The position numbers were made by a program, and so were the translations under genes. From the NCBI GenBank assembly GCA_030641485.1, contig DAOWHJ010000070.1, positions 1-24,282 of the forward strand: a DNA stretch of 24,282 nt, in the 5' to 3' direction. Positions 7,466-15,850 of the stretch are shown piece by piece (the first letter of the stretch is position 1; the number at the start of each line of letters is the position of its first letter). The notes under the pieces are model-generated. The model saw only the letters and a program-made list of their open reading frames with translations. It was not told the DNA's origin and ran no database searches. Source of the DNA: Pseudomonadota bacterium. GTDB lineage: Bacteria; Desulfobacterota; Anaeroferrophillalia; Anaeroferrophillales; Tharpellaceae.

Positions 7466-8293
7466 TTAAAAAAGCTTCGACGGATCATTAAAATGTTTCT
7501 TCCACCAACGTGAACGATCACCAACCTGAAAAGCCTCAGCCATCATTTCGGTAAAATAGAGGATTGGCAGTCGCTGTTGCCGAATATCAATATTAGCTTC
7601 ACACAAGGCACAGGAAGTTACCAGGCAATCAGCCTCCGCAGCAACCGCATAATCAATTATTTTATTAACCAATTCGCTGGTTTTCTCAGCATCAGTAAGC
7701 CCTAAGTCACCACCACAACAGTCGACTTTACAGGACCAATCGATAACCTCAGCCCCAAGATCAGCCATCATCGTATCGATCCGCAGCGGATTTTCAGTGT
7801 CATCAACCCCGGTTATCGCCGCCGGGCGGACAATAGCACAGCCGTAATAGCAAACCACCTTAAGTCCCTTTAACGGTTTTTTAACGAGTTCTTTAATCGC
7901 TGGACGCAGTTCTTCACGGGCCAAAAGATCGACTAAAGAAAGCATTTTCACATTGGCGTTATAGGTAAAATCAAGCTGCTTTTCAAGCCGCTGGCGCTCC
8001 TCTTCATCGTTACGCATAACGTAGTTGGCCTGCGCTAGATTACCGTAACAACCGGCACAAGGAATCACCAGATCGGCCCCGGCTTTATGAGCTTCTCCGA
8101 CATTAAATGACGAGAGTCCAAGCGCCAATGAGCTCGAGAGGTTATGGGCCGACGCCGCTCCGCAACAACACCAATCATCAAGCTCTTTAAGCTCAATGCC
8201 GAGACTGTCCATCACCGCTTTACTGGCTTCGATATACTCAATCGCGGTCGAATGTGATGTACACCCGGGATAATATGAATAGGTTTCACCCAT
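7466..8293 (-). CDS. hdrB: HdrB-type CCG-domain subunit (second set)
   Basis: 275 residues with both CCG cysteine motifs intact: C11, CCCG (42-45) and CxxC 79-82 for the first; C148/C152, CCG (192-194) and C228/C231 for the second. In methanogen HdrB these bind the two non-cubane [4Fe-4S] clusters that split the CoM-S-S-CoB disulfide; in bacteria the substrate of such subunits is usually unknown. It sits directly between hdrC2 (43 bases upstream) and hdrA2 (5 bases downstream), so it should form an HdrABC unit with them. It differs clearly from HdrB1 in the same operon, so this is not a recent duplication. Confidence 0.92.
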   Translation of the reverse strand: MGETYSYYPGCTSHSTAIEYIEASKAVMDSLGIELKELDDWCCCGAASAHNLSSSLALGLSSFNVGEAHKAGADLVIPCAGCYGNLAQANYVMRNDEEERQRLEKQLDFTYNANVKMLSLVDLLAREELRPAIKELVKKPLKGLKVVCYYGCAIVRPAAITGVDDTENPLRIDTMMADLGAEVIDWSCKVDCCGGDLGLTDAEKTSELVNKIIDYAVAAEADCLVTSCALCEANIDIRQQRLPILYFTEMMAEAFQVGDRSRWWKKHFNDPSKLF

Positions 8294-8336
8294 AGGTTAC
8301 TCTTTTACCCTTAATATTAAAAATATATTACCGGCC

Positions 8337-8861
8337 TCACTTGCCAGATTCTTTAAAAATTTCCTTGATCTTTGCCATATTTTTACTCTTTTTTGGCAGC
8401 AGCGGAATCTTCCCTCTAAGAAAAAGTTTAAGTCCGACATCAAGATCAGAGGTAAAATTTTTGCTCTTCCATTTATATGACATCAACATAGTCGCTTCAT
8501 GGACCCGACCGAATGTTTTAATGCTCTCGATAAAAGCTGTGTGCAAAGCAACAGTTACCGGGTCAGCCGGAACTACCCCTTCATCAATACACTGAGCCCG
8601 GAGAGAGTCCATAATTGGCGCAATTCTGATCTCATTCGGACAGCGGGTGCCACAGGTTTCACAGGAGATACACATCCAGATGGCTTTGCTCTTTAAAAGC
8701 TCATCCTTCATGCCGAGCTGGACCATGCGCATGACCATATTCGGAGGGAAATCAAATTCGTCAATCATGGGACAACCAACACTGCATTTCCGACACTGAT
8801 AACAGTGATTGATCGGTTGCTTGCTCTCAGCTACTACTTTTTGGAGAAGATTTTCAGCCAT
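8337..8861 (-). CDS. hdrC: HdrC-type ferredoxin subunit (second set)
   Basis: 174 residues with two ferredoxin motifs, CYQCRKCSVGCP (20-31) and CISCETCGTRCP (64-75), followed by a helical tail rich in lysine. No membrane segment is visible, so it is the soluble HdrC type, not QmoC or HdrE-fused. HdrC relays electrons from HdrA to HdrB. It begins 5 bases after hdrA1b and is followed by hdrB2 and hdrA2, so it marks the start of the second Hdr set. The ribosome-binding site is poor, which suggests translational coupling to hdrA1b. Confidence 0.92.
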   Translation of the reverse strand: MAENLLQKVVAESKQPINHCYQCRKCSVGCPMIDEFDFPPNMVMRMVQLGMKDELLKSKAIWMCISCETCGTRCPNEIRIAPIMDSLRAQCIDEGVVPADPVTVALHTAFIESIKTFGRVHEATMLMSYKWKSKNFTSDLDVGLKLFLRGKIPLLPKKSKNMAKIKEIFKESGK

Positions 8862-8866
8862 ATTAT

Positions 8867-10855
8867 TTACACCGCCCCGGCTTTACCGGCAAAATCACCA
8901 ATCATCCGGATAAATTGACGGGATGTGGAGTTAATCAGTTCACAGGCTTTGTTCGGACAGGCTGCCATACAGGCACCGCAACCTTGACAAACCGCCTGGT
9001 TGACGTCTGAAATCCTAGTGAAATCATTCATAATTCGGGCCCCGTAAGGACAAATATCAATACAGATACCACAACCACTGCAGACATCATCAAGGACTTC
9101 GGCAATCAGTGGATCAGCAATCAGGGTCTCATTCGAAAACATCGTCTGAATTTTACCCGCCGTTGCCAAGGCCTGAGAAACCGTATCGGTAATATCTTTG
9201 GGCGACTGGCCGCAACCGGCAAGATAAACCCCCTTGGTTGAGCTCTCAACCGGATAGAGTTTGATATGAGTCTCAGAAAGAAAGGCGTCACCATCAATTG
9301 TCACATTCATCTTTTTGGAGAGTTCCCGGATTCCAGCTTTAGGCTCCATCGCCATGGCCAGAACCACAAGGTCGGCCTCAATCACAATCTGACGACTACT
9401 TAAAGTATCGCTGGTGAAGACCCGCAAAAATCCATCTTCTTGAATCACCTTAGCCACTCGACCCCGAATATAGACGAGATTTTCCTCTTCCATACCAGCC
9501 TGCACAAACTCTTCAAAGTCGCGGCTGTCAGAACGAATATCCATATAAGAGACATAGGCGGTACCATCTTCAACCTGCTGCCGATAAAGCCGCGCCTGCT
9601 TGGCCGTATACATACAACAGGCCCGGGAACAGTAAGCTTTATGACGTTCTGGGTCACGAGAGCCAACACACTGAATGAAAACTACTTTTTTCGGAACCTG
9701 GCCATCAGAGGGCCGCAAAATCTGACCTTGAGTCGGGCCGCTGGGATCGAGCAAACGCTCAAAAGCCAAAGCATCAATAACATCAGGAATGTTTCCGGCT
9801 CCATATTCTGGCATCTGCTCCGGGCTGTAGAGATCGTAACCGGTCGCCATAACAATGGCTCCGACAAACTCTTCATTAAGGTTGCGAATGGCCCCCAAAT
9901 CAATTGCATTTTCAGGGCAGACATCAACACAGGCTTTGCATTTATCATTATCATCAGTTTCTGAATTAACAAAATGGAGACAATCGTTCTGCCCTAAGAC
10001 CGGGATTTTAGCTCCTTCAGTCTTATTGTAGCAAAAAATCGCCGCGCGCTGGCTTAAACCCCGGTTAAACTCATCAGCGACCGAAACCGGACAAACCTCA
10101 AGACATTTACCACAAGCCGTACACTTTGCCGGATCGACAAAGGCGGGCTGGGTTTTAATCGTAACATTAAAGTTGCCGACATAACCATCAAGCACATCAA
10201 CTTCAGAATTAACATAGAGTTTAATGTGGGGATGAGCACTGACTTCATCAATTTTTTTCTGCAACAACTCGGGAATATTATGAAAGTAAGGAAAGGTCTG
10301 GCTGATCTGGGCCATATGACCACCGATTGCCGGTTCCCTCTCAACTATGGCAACATCATAGCCAGCATTAGCCAAGTCAAGAGCTGACATGATCCCGGCA
10401 ATCCCGCCGCCAACCACGCAAACGCGTTTGGTCAGATCGATCGTAATCGTCTCTAAAGGAAGATTTTCCTTAACCTTGTCGAGGGTCCCCTCAATTATAC
10501 TAACGGCTTTGGCCGTTGCCAGCGGTTTATTGTTCTGGTGAACCCAGCTACACTGTTCACGTATATTAGCTATCTCAAGCAAGTAGGAGTTCAAGCCCAC
10601 AGAACTCGCTGCTTTACGAAAAGTATTTTCGTGCATCCGCGGCGAGCAGCAAGCCACGACTACACCTTCGAGACCCTTTTCTGAGATTATATCTTTAACC
10701 TTCTGCTGACCTGGATCAGAACACATATACATGTAGTTCTCGGCATGTACTACACCATCCAGTTTTTCCGCCTCAGCTACGGCCAAGTCAACATCAACAC
10801 TACCGGCAATATTTGAACCGCACCAGCAGATGAATACCCCTAGTTTCTTTTCCAT
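8867..10855 (-). CDS. hdrA: HdrA-like flavoprotein with N-terminal HdrA domain and C-terminal ferredoxins
   Basis: 662 residues, the length of a full HdrA. Order of parts: N-terminal HdrA domain (1-140, cysteines at FICWC and VACCSPR), FAD loop VCVVGGGIAG (145-154), inserted ferredoxin sites C245-C255 and C306-C313, CVGSR...YCSRACCMY (396-416), and two C-terminal CxxCxxCxxxCP clusters (about 590-640). The cysteine motif that normally follows the FAD loop (TFPTLDCxxC) is changed to TFPYFHNIPELLQ, so that cluster is lost. The preceding gene hdrA1a has exactly that motif but lacks the N- and C-terminal domains, so the two probably work as a pair, comparable to QmoA/QmoB without QmoB's MvhD domain. 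The start ATG overlaps the hdrA1a stop (TAATG), with AGGAAGC as ribosome-binding site. Confidence 0.9.
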   Translation of the reverse strand: MEKKLGVFICWCGSNIAGSVDVDLAVAEAEKLDGVVHAENYMYMCSDPGQQKVKDIISEKGLEGVVVACCSPRMHENTFRKAASSVGLNSYLLEIANIREQCSWVHQNNKPLATAKAVSIIEGTLDKVKENLPLETITIDLTKRVCVVGGGIAGIMSALDLANAGYDVAIVEREPAIGGHMAQISQTFPYFHNIPELLQKKIDEVSAHPHIKLYVNSEVDVLDGYVGNFNVTIKTQPAFVDPAKCTACGKCLEVCPVSVADEFNRGLSQRAAIFCYNKTEGAKIPVLGQNDCLHFVNSETDDNDKCKACVDVCPENAIDLGAIRNLNEEFVGAIVMATGYDLYSPEQMPEYGAGNIPDVIDALAFERLLDPSGPTQGQILRPSDGQVPKKVVFIQCVGSRDPERHKAYCSRACCMYTAKQARLYRQQVEDGTAYVSYMDIRSDSRDFEEFVQAGMEEENLVYIRGRVAKVIQEDGFLRVFTSDTLSSRQIVIEADLVVLAMAMEPKAGIRELSKKMNVTIDGDAFLSETHIKLYPVESSTKGVYLAGCGQSPKDITDTVSQALATAGKIQTMFSNETLIADPLIAEVLDDVCSGCGICIDICPYGARIMNDFTRISDVNQAVCQGCGACMAACPNKACELINSTSRQFIRMIGDFAGKAGAV

Positions 10856-12270
10856 TAAACAGCTTCCTGATTCTGACGTCTGACTGATGAGAGAAAGACC
10901 TGGACTTTACTGGCAGCAGCACTACCCTGGGCTGAGGAGTCGGCAATATCTTTGATTCCCTGACAACAACCAGCGATATAGATGCCATCACCACCGGTCT
11001 CTATTGGTGAAAGTTTGTAGTTATCTTCGAGAAAAAAACCGTCATCATTGCATTTGATGCCAAGAATATCAGCCAATTCCTGAGCTCCCTCGTTGGGAAC
11101 CATGGCCGCCGCAACCACAACCATATCGGCAGCAATCTCGATTTTTCTGCCACTCAAGGTGTCAGAGCCCTGAACTATAATTTTCTCGCCCTCTTGGTAG
11201 ATTCTTGCGGCCCGTCCACGAACATAGACAATCTCCTCTTCAGAGACTGATTGCTGGATAAACTGCTCATAACCTTTGCCAGTCGAACGAATATCGATAT
11301 AAAAAACATAGACCTGACCATCATGAACTTTATGCTTATAAAGCCGAGCATGTTTGGCCGTATACATACAACAGACCCGAGAACAGTAGGACTTATGAAA
11401 TTCAGGATTCCTTGAACCAACACATTGAATAAAAACGATCTCTTTGACCACTTTACCGTCGGACGGGCGAACTACGGCGCCAGCCGTTGGTCCCGAGGCT
11501 GAGAGATAGCGCTCCATAGTCAGACCATCGATAACATCAGTAATCTGACCACCGCCGTATTCCGGCATTTTGTTTTTCCAATCATAGATATCAAAACCGG
11601 TGGCAACAATAATTGCACCGACCTGAGCCTCAAAAAAACTCTCTTCCTGCTCATAGTCAATCGCCCCAACCGGACACGATTTTGCACAAACACCGCATTT
11701 CCCCAACTGCAGATAACGACAACGATCAACATCAATCAACGGTTTATTGGGTACTGCCTGAGGCGAAAGTGTGTAAATAGCGGTCATGCGCCCGGCATCA
11801 CGTTCAAACAGTGAAACACCTTGACTTGGGCATTTCTGAATGCAAGTTCCACAGCCGGTACATTTATTCCAGTCAACATAGGTAACTTTTTGACGTATCC
11901 GAACCCGATAATCACCAGGTTCACCCTTAAGCTCTTCAACTTCACAACTGGTTTTAAGAGTTACCTTAGGGTGCTGACCCGATTCAACTGTCCGTGGCGT
12001 CAAGGTACACTGGGCACAATCCAAGGTGGGAAAGGTTTCAGAAAGCTGCAGCATGCGGCCGCCAACTGATGGCAAACGATCAACCAGCATAACCTGATAA
12101 CCAGCATTGCCAAGATCGATGGCTGAAGTGATGCCAGTAATGCCGCCACCAATAACCATCACCCGACGATCGACCGGAACACTTTCAAAGTCGCTCAAAT
12201 CACCTAAGGCACAAGCGCAGGTGACCGGCTCTCCATCTTTCAAGCCTGTAAGTTCTACTATTTCACCCAT
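10855..12270 (-). CDS. hdrA: Short HdrA-like (QmoA-type) flavoprotein
   Basis: About 471 residues from ATG 12270; a TTG one codon earlier directly follows the hdrB1 stop and is a less likely start. It has no HdrA N-terminal domain. After a short leader come FAD loop VIGGGITG (about 40-47), TFPTLDCAQCTLTP (about 77-90), an inserted double ferredoxin (CTGCGTCIQKCP and CGVCAKSCP) and CVGSR...YCSRVCCMY. It stops after the flavin domain, without C-terminal ferredoxins. Size and layout match QmoA-type proteins. It is translated with hdrA1b through a TAATG overlap, and its domain content complements that protein. No AprBA or membrane QmoC accompanies it here, so the classical Qmo complex is unlikely. 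Confidence 0.9.
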   Translation of the reverse strand: MGEIVELTGLKDGEPVTCACALGDLSDFESVPVDRRVMVIGGGITGITSAIDLGNAGYQVMLVDRLPSVGGRMLQLSETFPTLDCAQCTLTPRTVESGQHPKVTLKTSCEVEELKGEPGDYRVRIRQKVTYVDWNKCTGCGTCIQKCPSQGVSLFERDAGRMTAIYTLSPQAVPNKPLIDVDRCRYLQLGKCGVCAKSCPVGAIDYEQEESFFEAQVGAIIVATGFDIYDWKNKMPEYGGGQITDVIDGLTMERYLSASGPTAGAVVRPSDGKVVKEIVFIQCVGSRNPEFHKSYCSRVCCMYTAKHARLYKHKVHDGQVYVFYIDIRSTGKGYEQFIQQSVSEEEIVYVRGRAARIYQEGEKIIVQGSDTLSGRKIEIAADMVVVAAAMVPNEGAQELADILGIKCNDDGFFLEDNYKLSPIETGGDGIYIAGCCQGIKDIADSSAQGSAAASKVQVFLSSVRRQNQEAV

Positions 12271-12273
12271 CAA

Positions 12274-13149
12274 TTAAGCCACTATGCCCTTTTCCTTAAG
12301 AAGCGGAAGAGGATCGATAAGGTTACGTTCAAAACCCAGGTCATCAGCCGACAAATCAAGTGCCAAGGCCAATAGTTGGGTAAAGTAGACGACCGGAATC
12401 GAAGAGAAAGCGGTATCACTTTTTTGAATCTCCGGCTGCCGATCATCGAGATTAAACTGGCACAAAGGACAAGTCGTAATCACAACATCAGCACCATTGT
12501 TTTTAGCACTACGTAAGATATCGCGGGAGCATCTGGTCGCCGTATCCATCGAGTGAACGGCTTGAAAAGCGCCACAGCACTCAACCTTATAAGGAAATTC
12601 AACCGGTTCACCACCCAATGCGCGAATGAAATCCTCAAAAATGGTCGGATTTTCCATCACATCAAGACCAATTTCCTTGACCGGACGCAATAAAAGACAG
12701 CCATAATAACAGGCAACTTTAAGCCCTGTAAGAGGCTTTACAACCTTCTCTTTTAAGGTCTCAAAACCGATCTCATCACGCAAAAGTTGGAGATAATGCA
12801 GAACTTCAACCTCACCATGATAATCACGTTCGATAAAATCGGTGATTTTGGCTCGTCGCTCTTCATCATTCAACATCACATTGTTGGTTCGTTTCAAAAC
12901 GTTGAAGCAAACCGAACAAAGCGTGACAAGTTTATCATTACCCTGATCCTTGGTATCAGCAAGAATTCGAGTTGGTCCCGACATTGTGATATGCTGGTCA
13001 TTAACCAACGGAAAAGTCGCCCCACAACAGGTCCAATCAGGCAGCTCTTCAAGCTCGAAACCAAGTTTCAAACTGCATTCACGACCAGCATCATCAAGTT
13101 TCTTGGCCTTGGTGTAGAGGGTACATCCGGGAAAGTATGGATACTTCAT
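12274..13149 (-). CDS. hdrB: HdrB-type CCG-domain subunit (first set)
   Basis: 291 residues with two complete CCG motifs: C9, TCCGA (40-44) and CxxC 78-81, then C147/C151, ECCGA (190-194) and C227/C230. This predicts two non-cubane [4Fe-4S] clusters. It lies between hdrC1 and hdrA1a with a 3-base gap to the latter's ATG. Its C-terminal region after the second motif is longer than in HdrB2. The natural acceptor is unknown; possibilities are a disulfide or thiol, or direct electron exchange with the FrdAB proteins of the same operon. Confidence 0.92.
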   Translation of the reverse strand: MKYPYFPGCTLYTKAKKLDDAGRECSLKLGFELEELPDWTCCGATFPLVNDQHITMSGPTRILADTKDQGNDKLVTLCSVCFNVLKRTNNVMLNDEERRAKITDFIERDYHGEVEVLHYLQLLRDEIGFETLKEKVVKPLTGLKVACYYGCLLLRPVKEIGLDVMENPTIFEDFIRALGGEPVEFPYKVECCGAFQAVHSMDTATRCSRDILRSAKNNGADVVITTCPLCQFNLDDRQPEIQKSDTAFSSIPVVYFTQLLALALDLSADDLGFERNLIDPLPLLKEKGIVA

Positions 13150-13170
13150 AGTTTACTCTTAATATTAGTT

Positions 13171-13587
13171 TTAAAGAGGGAGAAACTTACGATAACCACT
13201 AATCATCGCAATCTGCGGGGCCCGGGCCAGATACTCTTCGGAAAAATCAGTCACATCAATATGCGCCTCAGCCCCAACTTCGCGTAGGCGTAGGACACGT
13301 AAAGATTCCATGATTTTCGAGATATCTACGCCTTTGGGACAACGGGCATGACACATCATGCAAGCCGCACAGACCCACATCGACTTACAGTTTTTAACTT
13401 CTTCTTCAAGGCCAAGTTGTAAATAACGTACAACCTGACTTGGAAGTAGATCCATCTCATCAACCGAAGGGCAACCAGCCGAACAATTACCACACTGGTA
13501 ACAGTCGAAAAAATTTTCGCCACTGATCTCAGCTACCTTGTTGACAAAATCGCCCTTCACTTGGGAACGTGAAATTACGGTTTTCAT
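13171..13587 (-). CDS. hdrC: HdrC-type ferredoxin subunit (first set)
   Basis: 138 residues with CYQCGNCSAGCP (29-40) and CAACMMCHARCP (73-84), the two HdrC ferredoxin motifs; no membrane segment. It is shorter than HdrC2 because it lacks the lysine-rich tail. It starts 6 bases after the fumB stop, and its ribosome-binding site AAGGAT lies inside the last codons of fumB. This ties the fumarase genes to the Hdr genes in one operon. Confidence 0.92.
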   Translation of the reverse strand: MKTVISRSQVKGDFVNKVAEISGENFFDCYQCGNCSAGCPSVDEMDLLPSQVVRYLQLGLEEEVKNCKSMWVCAACMMCHARCPKGVDISKIMESLRVLRLREVGAEAHIDVTDFSEEYLARAPQIAMISGYRKFLPL

Positions 13588-13593
13588 AATTAC

Positions 13594-14151
13594 TTAATCC
13601 TTCTTATAAGGGATAACACCCTGCTCGTAAAGATCATTGCCGTGAATATCGTTGATTACGACAACCGGAAAGTCTTCAACCTCAATCCGGCGAATAGCTT
13701 CGGGGCCCAAATCTTCATAAGCCACGACCTCAGCTTTTTTAATCCGTTGCGCCAGCAGAGCCCCGGCACCACCAGTCGCGGCAAAATAGATCCCTTTATG
13801 CTCCTTGATCGCCGCTCTAACTTCAAGACTGCGACCACCTTTGCCAATCATACCTTTCAACCCTTGAGCTAAAAGACGAGGTGAATATGAATCCATCCGA
13901 TAACTGGTAGTTGGTCCAGCCGAACCGATCGCCTTTCCCGGCTTAGCCGGGGTCGGACCAACAAAGTAGATGATTTCTCCGGCTAAAGGAATCGGCAACT
14001 CTTCCCCTTTATCAAGCAGATCAACCAACCGTTTATGGGCGGCATCGCGACCAGTATAGATGGTTCCGGTAATCAGAACACGATCGCCCGATTTTAACGA
14101 GGCCACAGCTTCATCACTTAAGGGCGGCGTCAGACGAATTATATTTTCCAT
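13594..14151 (-). CDS. fumB: Class I fumarase beta subunit (C-terminal domain)
   Basis: 185 residues from ATG 14151. This start is preferred over an upstream in-frame one because AAGGAGG stands 8 bases before it and it overlaps the fumA stop as TAATG. Segments GTIYTGRDAAHKR, IYFVGPTPAKPG and GPTTSYRMDSYSP match the beta subunit of two-subunit iron-sulfur hydro-lyases (fumarase / tartrate dehydratase). With FumA it interconverts fumarate and malate. Tartrate dehydratase has the same build, but the fumarate reductase genes at the other end of the operon favour fumarase. Confidence 0.9.
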   Translation of the reverse strand: MENIIRLTPPLSDEAVASLKSGDRVLITGTIYTGRDAAHKRLVDLLDKGEELPIPLAGEIIYFVGPTPAKPGKAIGSAGPTTSYRMDSYSPRLLAQGLKGMIGKGGRSLEVRAAIKEHKGIYFAATGGAGALLAQRIKKAEVVAYEDLGPEAIRRIEVEDFPVVVINDIHGNDLYEQGVIPYKKD

Positions 14152-14990
14152 TATAAAACCGCCTCCTTGTGTCGAGCAGCATGACACTGAATATTTATTG
14201 CTAAAGGCAGACTGGCGATATGACAGGGCAACATTTTGACGTGAACCGCAAAACTGGTAACCCGACCACCAAGCCCCTGGGGACCGACACCAAGATTATT
14301 AACCGCTTCGAGCAGATCAGCTTCCAAACTTTGCAGCTCAGGGTCAGGATTCAAACTACCAACCTCACGCAACAGAGCCTCTTTGGCCAGCAATGCCGAC
14401 TTCTCAAAGTTGCCGCCGATACCAACCCCAACAATGGTCGGGGGACAGGGATTACCACCCGCCTGCCGGACCCACTCAACCACCTGTTCTTTGATTCCAG
14501 CAACACCATCGGCAGGTTTAAGCATGACCACCTTAGACATATTTTCGCTACCGCCACCCTTGGGGGCCACGGTTATTTTCAAGGTATCGCCATCAACCAG
14601 ACGATAGTGAATTATAGCTGGTGTATTATCGCCGGTATTGGCCCGGGTAAACGGATGGCAAGCCGATTTTCTCAAGAAACCGTCACGGTAACCCTGACGA
14701 ACTCCTTCATTAATGGCCTCATTAAGATTGCCACCAACAACTCTGGCATCCTGACCGAGATCAACGAAGATCACGGCCAAACCAGTATCCTGGCAGATTG
14801 GCACCTGATCCCGTTTGGCAATTGCAGCATTCTCTTTAAGTTGTTCGATAATATCCTTACCGGTAGGAGATTCCTCAACTGCCGCAGCTCGATCCAAGGC
14901 CTGATTCAGGTCATCCCCCAGATTATAATTTGCATCAACACATAATCTGGAGACGGCTTGTACAACTTCTGAAACGTTGATTTCACGCAT
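14151..14990 (-). CDS. fumA: Class I fumarase alpha subunit ([4Fe-4S] domain)
   Basis: 279 residues, the usual length for the alpha subunit. Three cysteines expected to bind the [4Fe-4S] cluster are visible in VPICQDTGLAV, GGNPCPPTIVGVGIGG and MLPCHIASLP; GGGSENMSK is another family signature. It forms the catalytic [4Fe-4S] half of an oxygen-sensitive fumarase with FumB. It is the first gene of the long operon, 40 bases below a strong promoter whose -10 overlaps a GTATAC operator-like site. The ribosome-binding site is weak. Confidence 0.92.
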   Translation of the reverse strand: MREINVSEVVQAVSRLCVDANYNLGDDLNQALDRAAAVEESPTGKDIIEQLKENAAIAKRDQVPICQDTGLAVIFVDLGQDARVVGGNLNEAINEGVRQGYRDGFLRKSACHPFTRANTGDNTPAIIHYRLVDGDTLKITVAPKGGGSENMSKVVMLKPADGVAGIKEQVVEWVRQAGGNPCPPTIVGVGIGGNFEKSALLAKEALLREVGSLNPDPELQSLEADLLEAVNNLGVGPQGLGGRVTSFAVHVKMLPCHIASLPLAINIQCHAARHKEAVL

Positions 14991-15029
14991 TACTAGACAC
15001 CATAGTTATCCATATCAATATTGCTTTAA

Positions 15030-15066
15030 GCGGTGATTGTATACTGTGTACGTTAAATATTGTCAA
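15030..15066 (-). promoter_or_regulatory. Promoter of the fumA-hdr-frd operon with GTATAC operator-like site
   Basis: On the minus strand, TTGACA (15061-15066), exactly 17 bases, then TATACA (15038-15043): a near-consensus sigma70 promoter. Transcription should start near 15031, leaving a leader of about 40 bases before fumA. GCGGTGATTGTATAC (15030-15044) recurs with one change at the nuoE promoter. The region also contains GTACACAGTATAC, palindromic except for one pair. A GntR/FadR-type repressor site is a reasonable guess. Confidence 0.75.
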
Positions 15067-15178
15067 CGAATTATATTAAGAAAAAACCATTTTTCCCACT
15101 GCCGATTTTCATCTTTATTTTCAAATGCTTAGGAACTATAACTGAAAAGCAAAACTACCATTATTTGAACTGTTTTAC

Positions 15179-15850
15179 TCAGACATAACCAACCCGTTCA
15201 AGAACTTCAAGAATATTGATATCCTCGTTAATACAAATCGGATGAGCATGAGGCAAGGTTTGGCCATCAGCCGGACGCTTGCCATAATATTGACTGCTAA
15301 TCACACCGGTCGGACAGAAGTTAAGACACTCCATCCCATCAGGACAGCTAGTGGCACAGTGTTTAGCCGACTGATTCGGAAAGATAACCACTTGGCGAAT
15401 GGTTCCGCGACCGATAAAACCCAAGACATTGGCACCTTTAACTTCATGACAGTAACGAACACAGAGCCCGCAGAGAATGCAGTAGGTCATGTTGTCGATA
15501 AAACGATCATTACTTTTTGCCGCATACTTCTCAAGCAAAGCAGCCGGGATATTGTCCCAACGATGCATCAGCAGGTTGAGAATTGTTCGCCGAAAACCAT
15601 TTATTTTTTCAGTTTCAGTCTCAACCACCAGACCTTCAGAGATATGATATAGACACGAAGCAACGATTTTTTTGCGCTCACCCGCGCCAATCTCAACCAC
15701 ACAAAGACGACAGGACCCATATGATTCTAACTGTTCATGGTGACAAAGGGTCGGAATGTAGATTCCGGCTCCGCGAGCGGCCTCAAGAATCGTCAAGCCC
15801 TTCTCAGCTTGGATTTGCTCACCATTAATTGTCACATTAACTTGACTCAT
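15179..15850 (-). CDS. NuoG/HoxU-like iron-sulfur subunit without hydrogenase domain
   Basis: 223 residues. The N-terminal [2Fe-2S] domain has CHHEQLESYGSCRLC (36-50) and a later Cys in VASCLYH. A [4Fe-4S] site CILCGLCVRYC follows, then a cysteine group CATSC...CLNFCPTGVI. The His/Cys3 cluster motif (HPxxCxxC) usually found between these regions in NuoG, HoxU and FeFe hydrogenases is absent; the stretch MHRWDNIPAALLEKY takes its place. The protein ends before any H-cluster or molybdopterin domain. It overlaps nuoF by 4 bases (ATGA) and is the last gene of this unit. It probably wires NuoEF to another partner, for which the Hdr/Frd proteins of the next operon are the obvious candidates. Confidence 0.82.
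   Translation of the reverse strand: MSQVNVTINGEQIQAEKGLTILEAARGAGIYIPTLCHHEQLESYGSCRLCVVEIGAGERKKIVASCLYHISEGLVVETETEKINGFRRTILNLLMHRWDNIPAALLEKYAAKSNDRFIDNMTYCILCGLCVRYCHEVKGANVLGFIGRGTIRQVVIFPNQSAKHCATSCPDGMECLNFCPTGVISSQYYGKRPADGQTLPHAHPICINEDINILEVLERVGYV

Noticed and set aside
8867..12270. Classical QmoAB of the sulfate-reduction complex
   Set aside because: Sizes are similar, but there is no MvhD domain on the long protein, no membrane QmoC and no aprBA; soluble HdrBC genes flank the pair instead.
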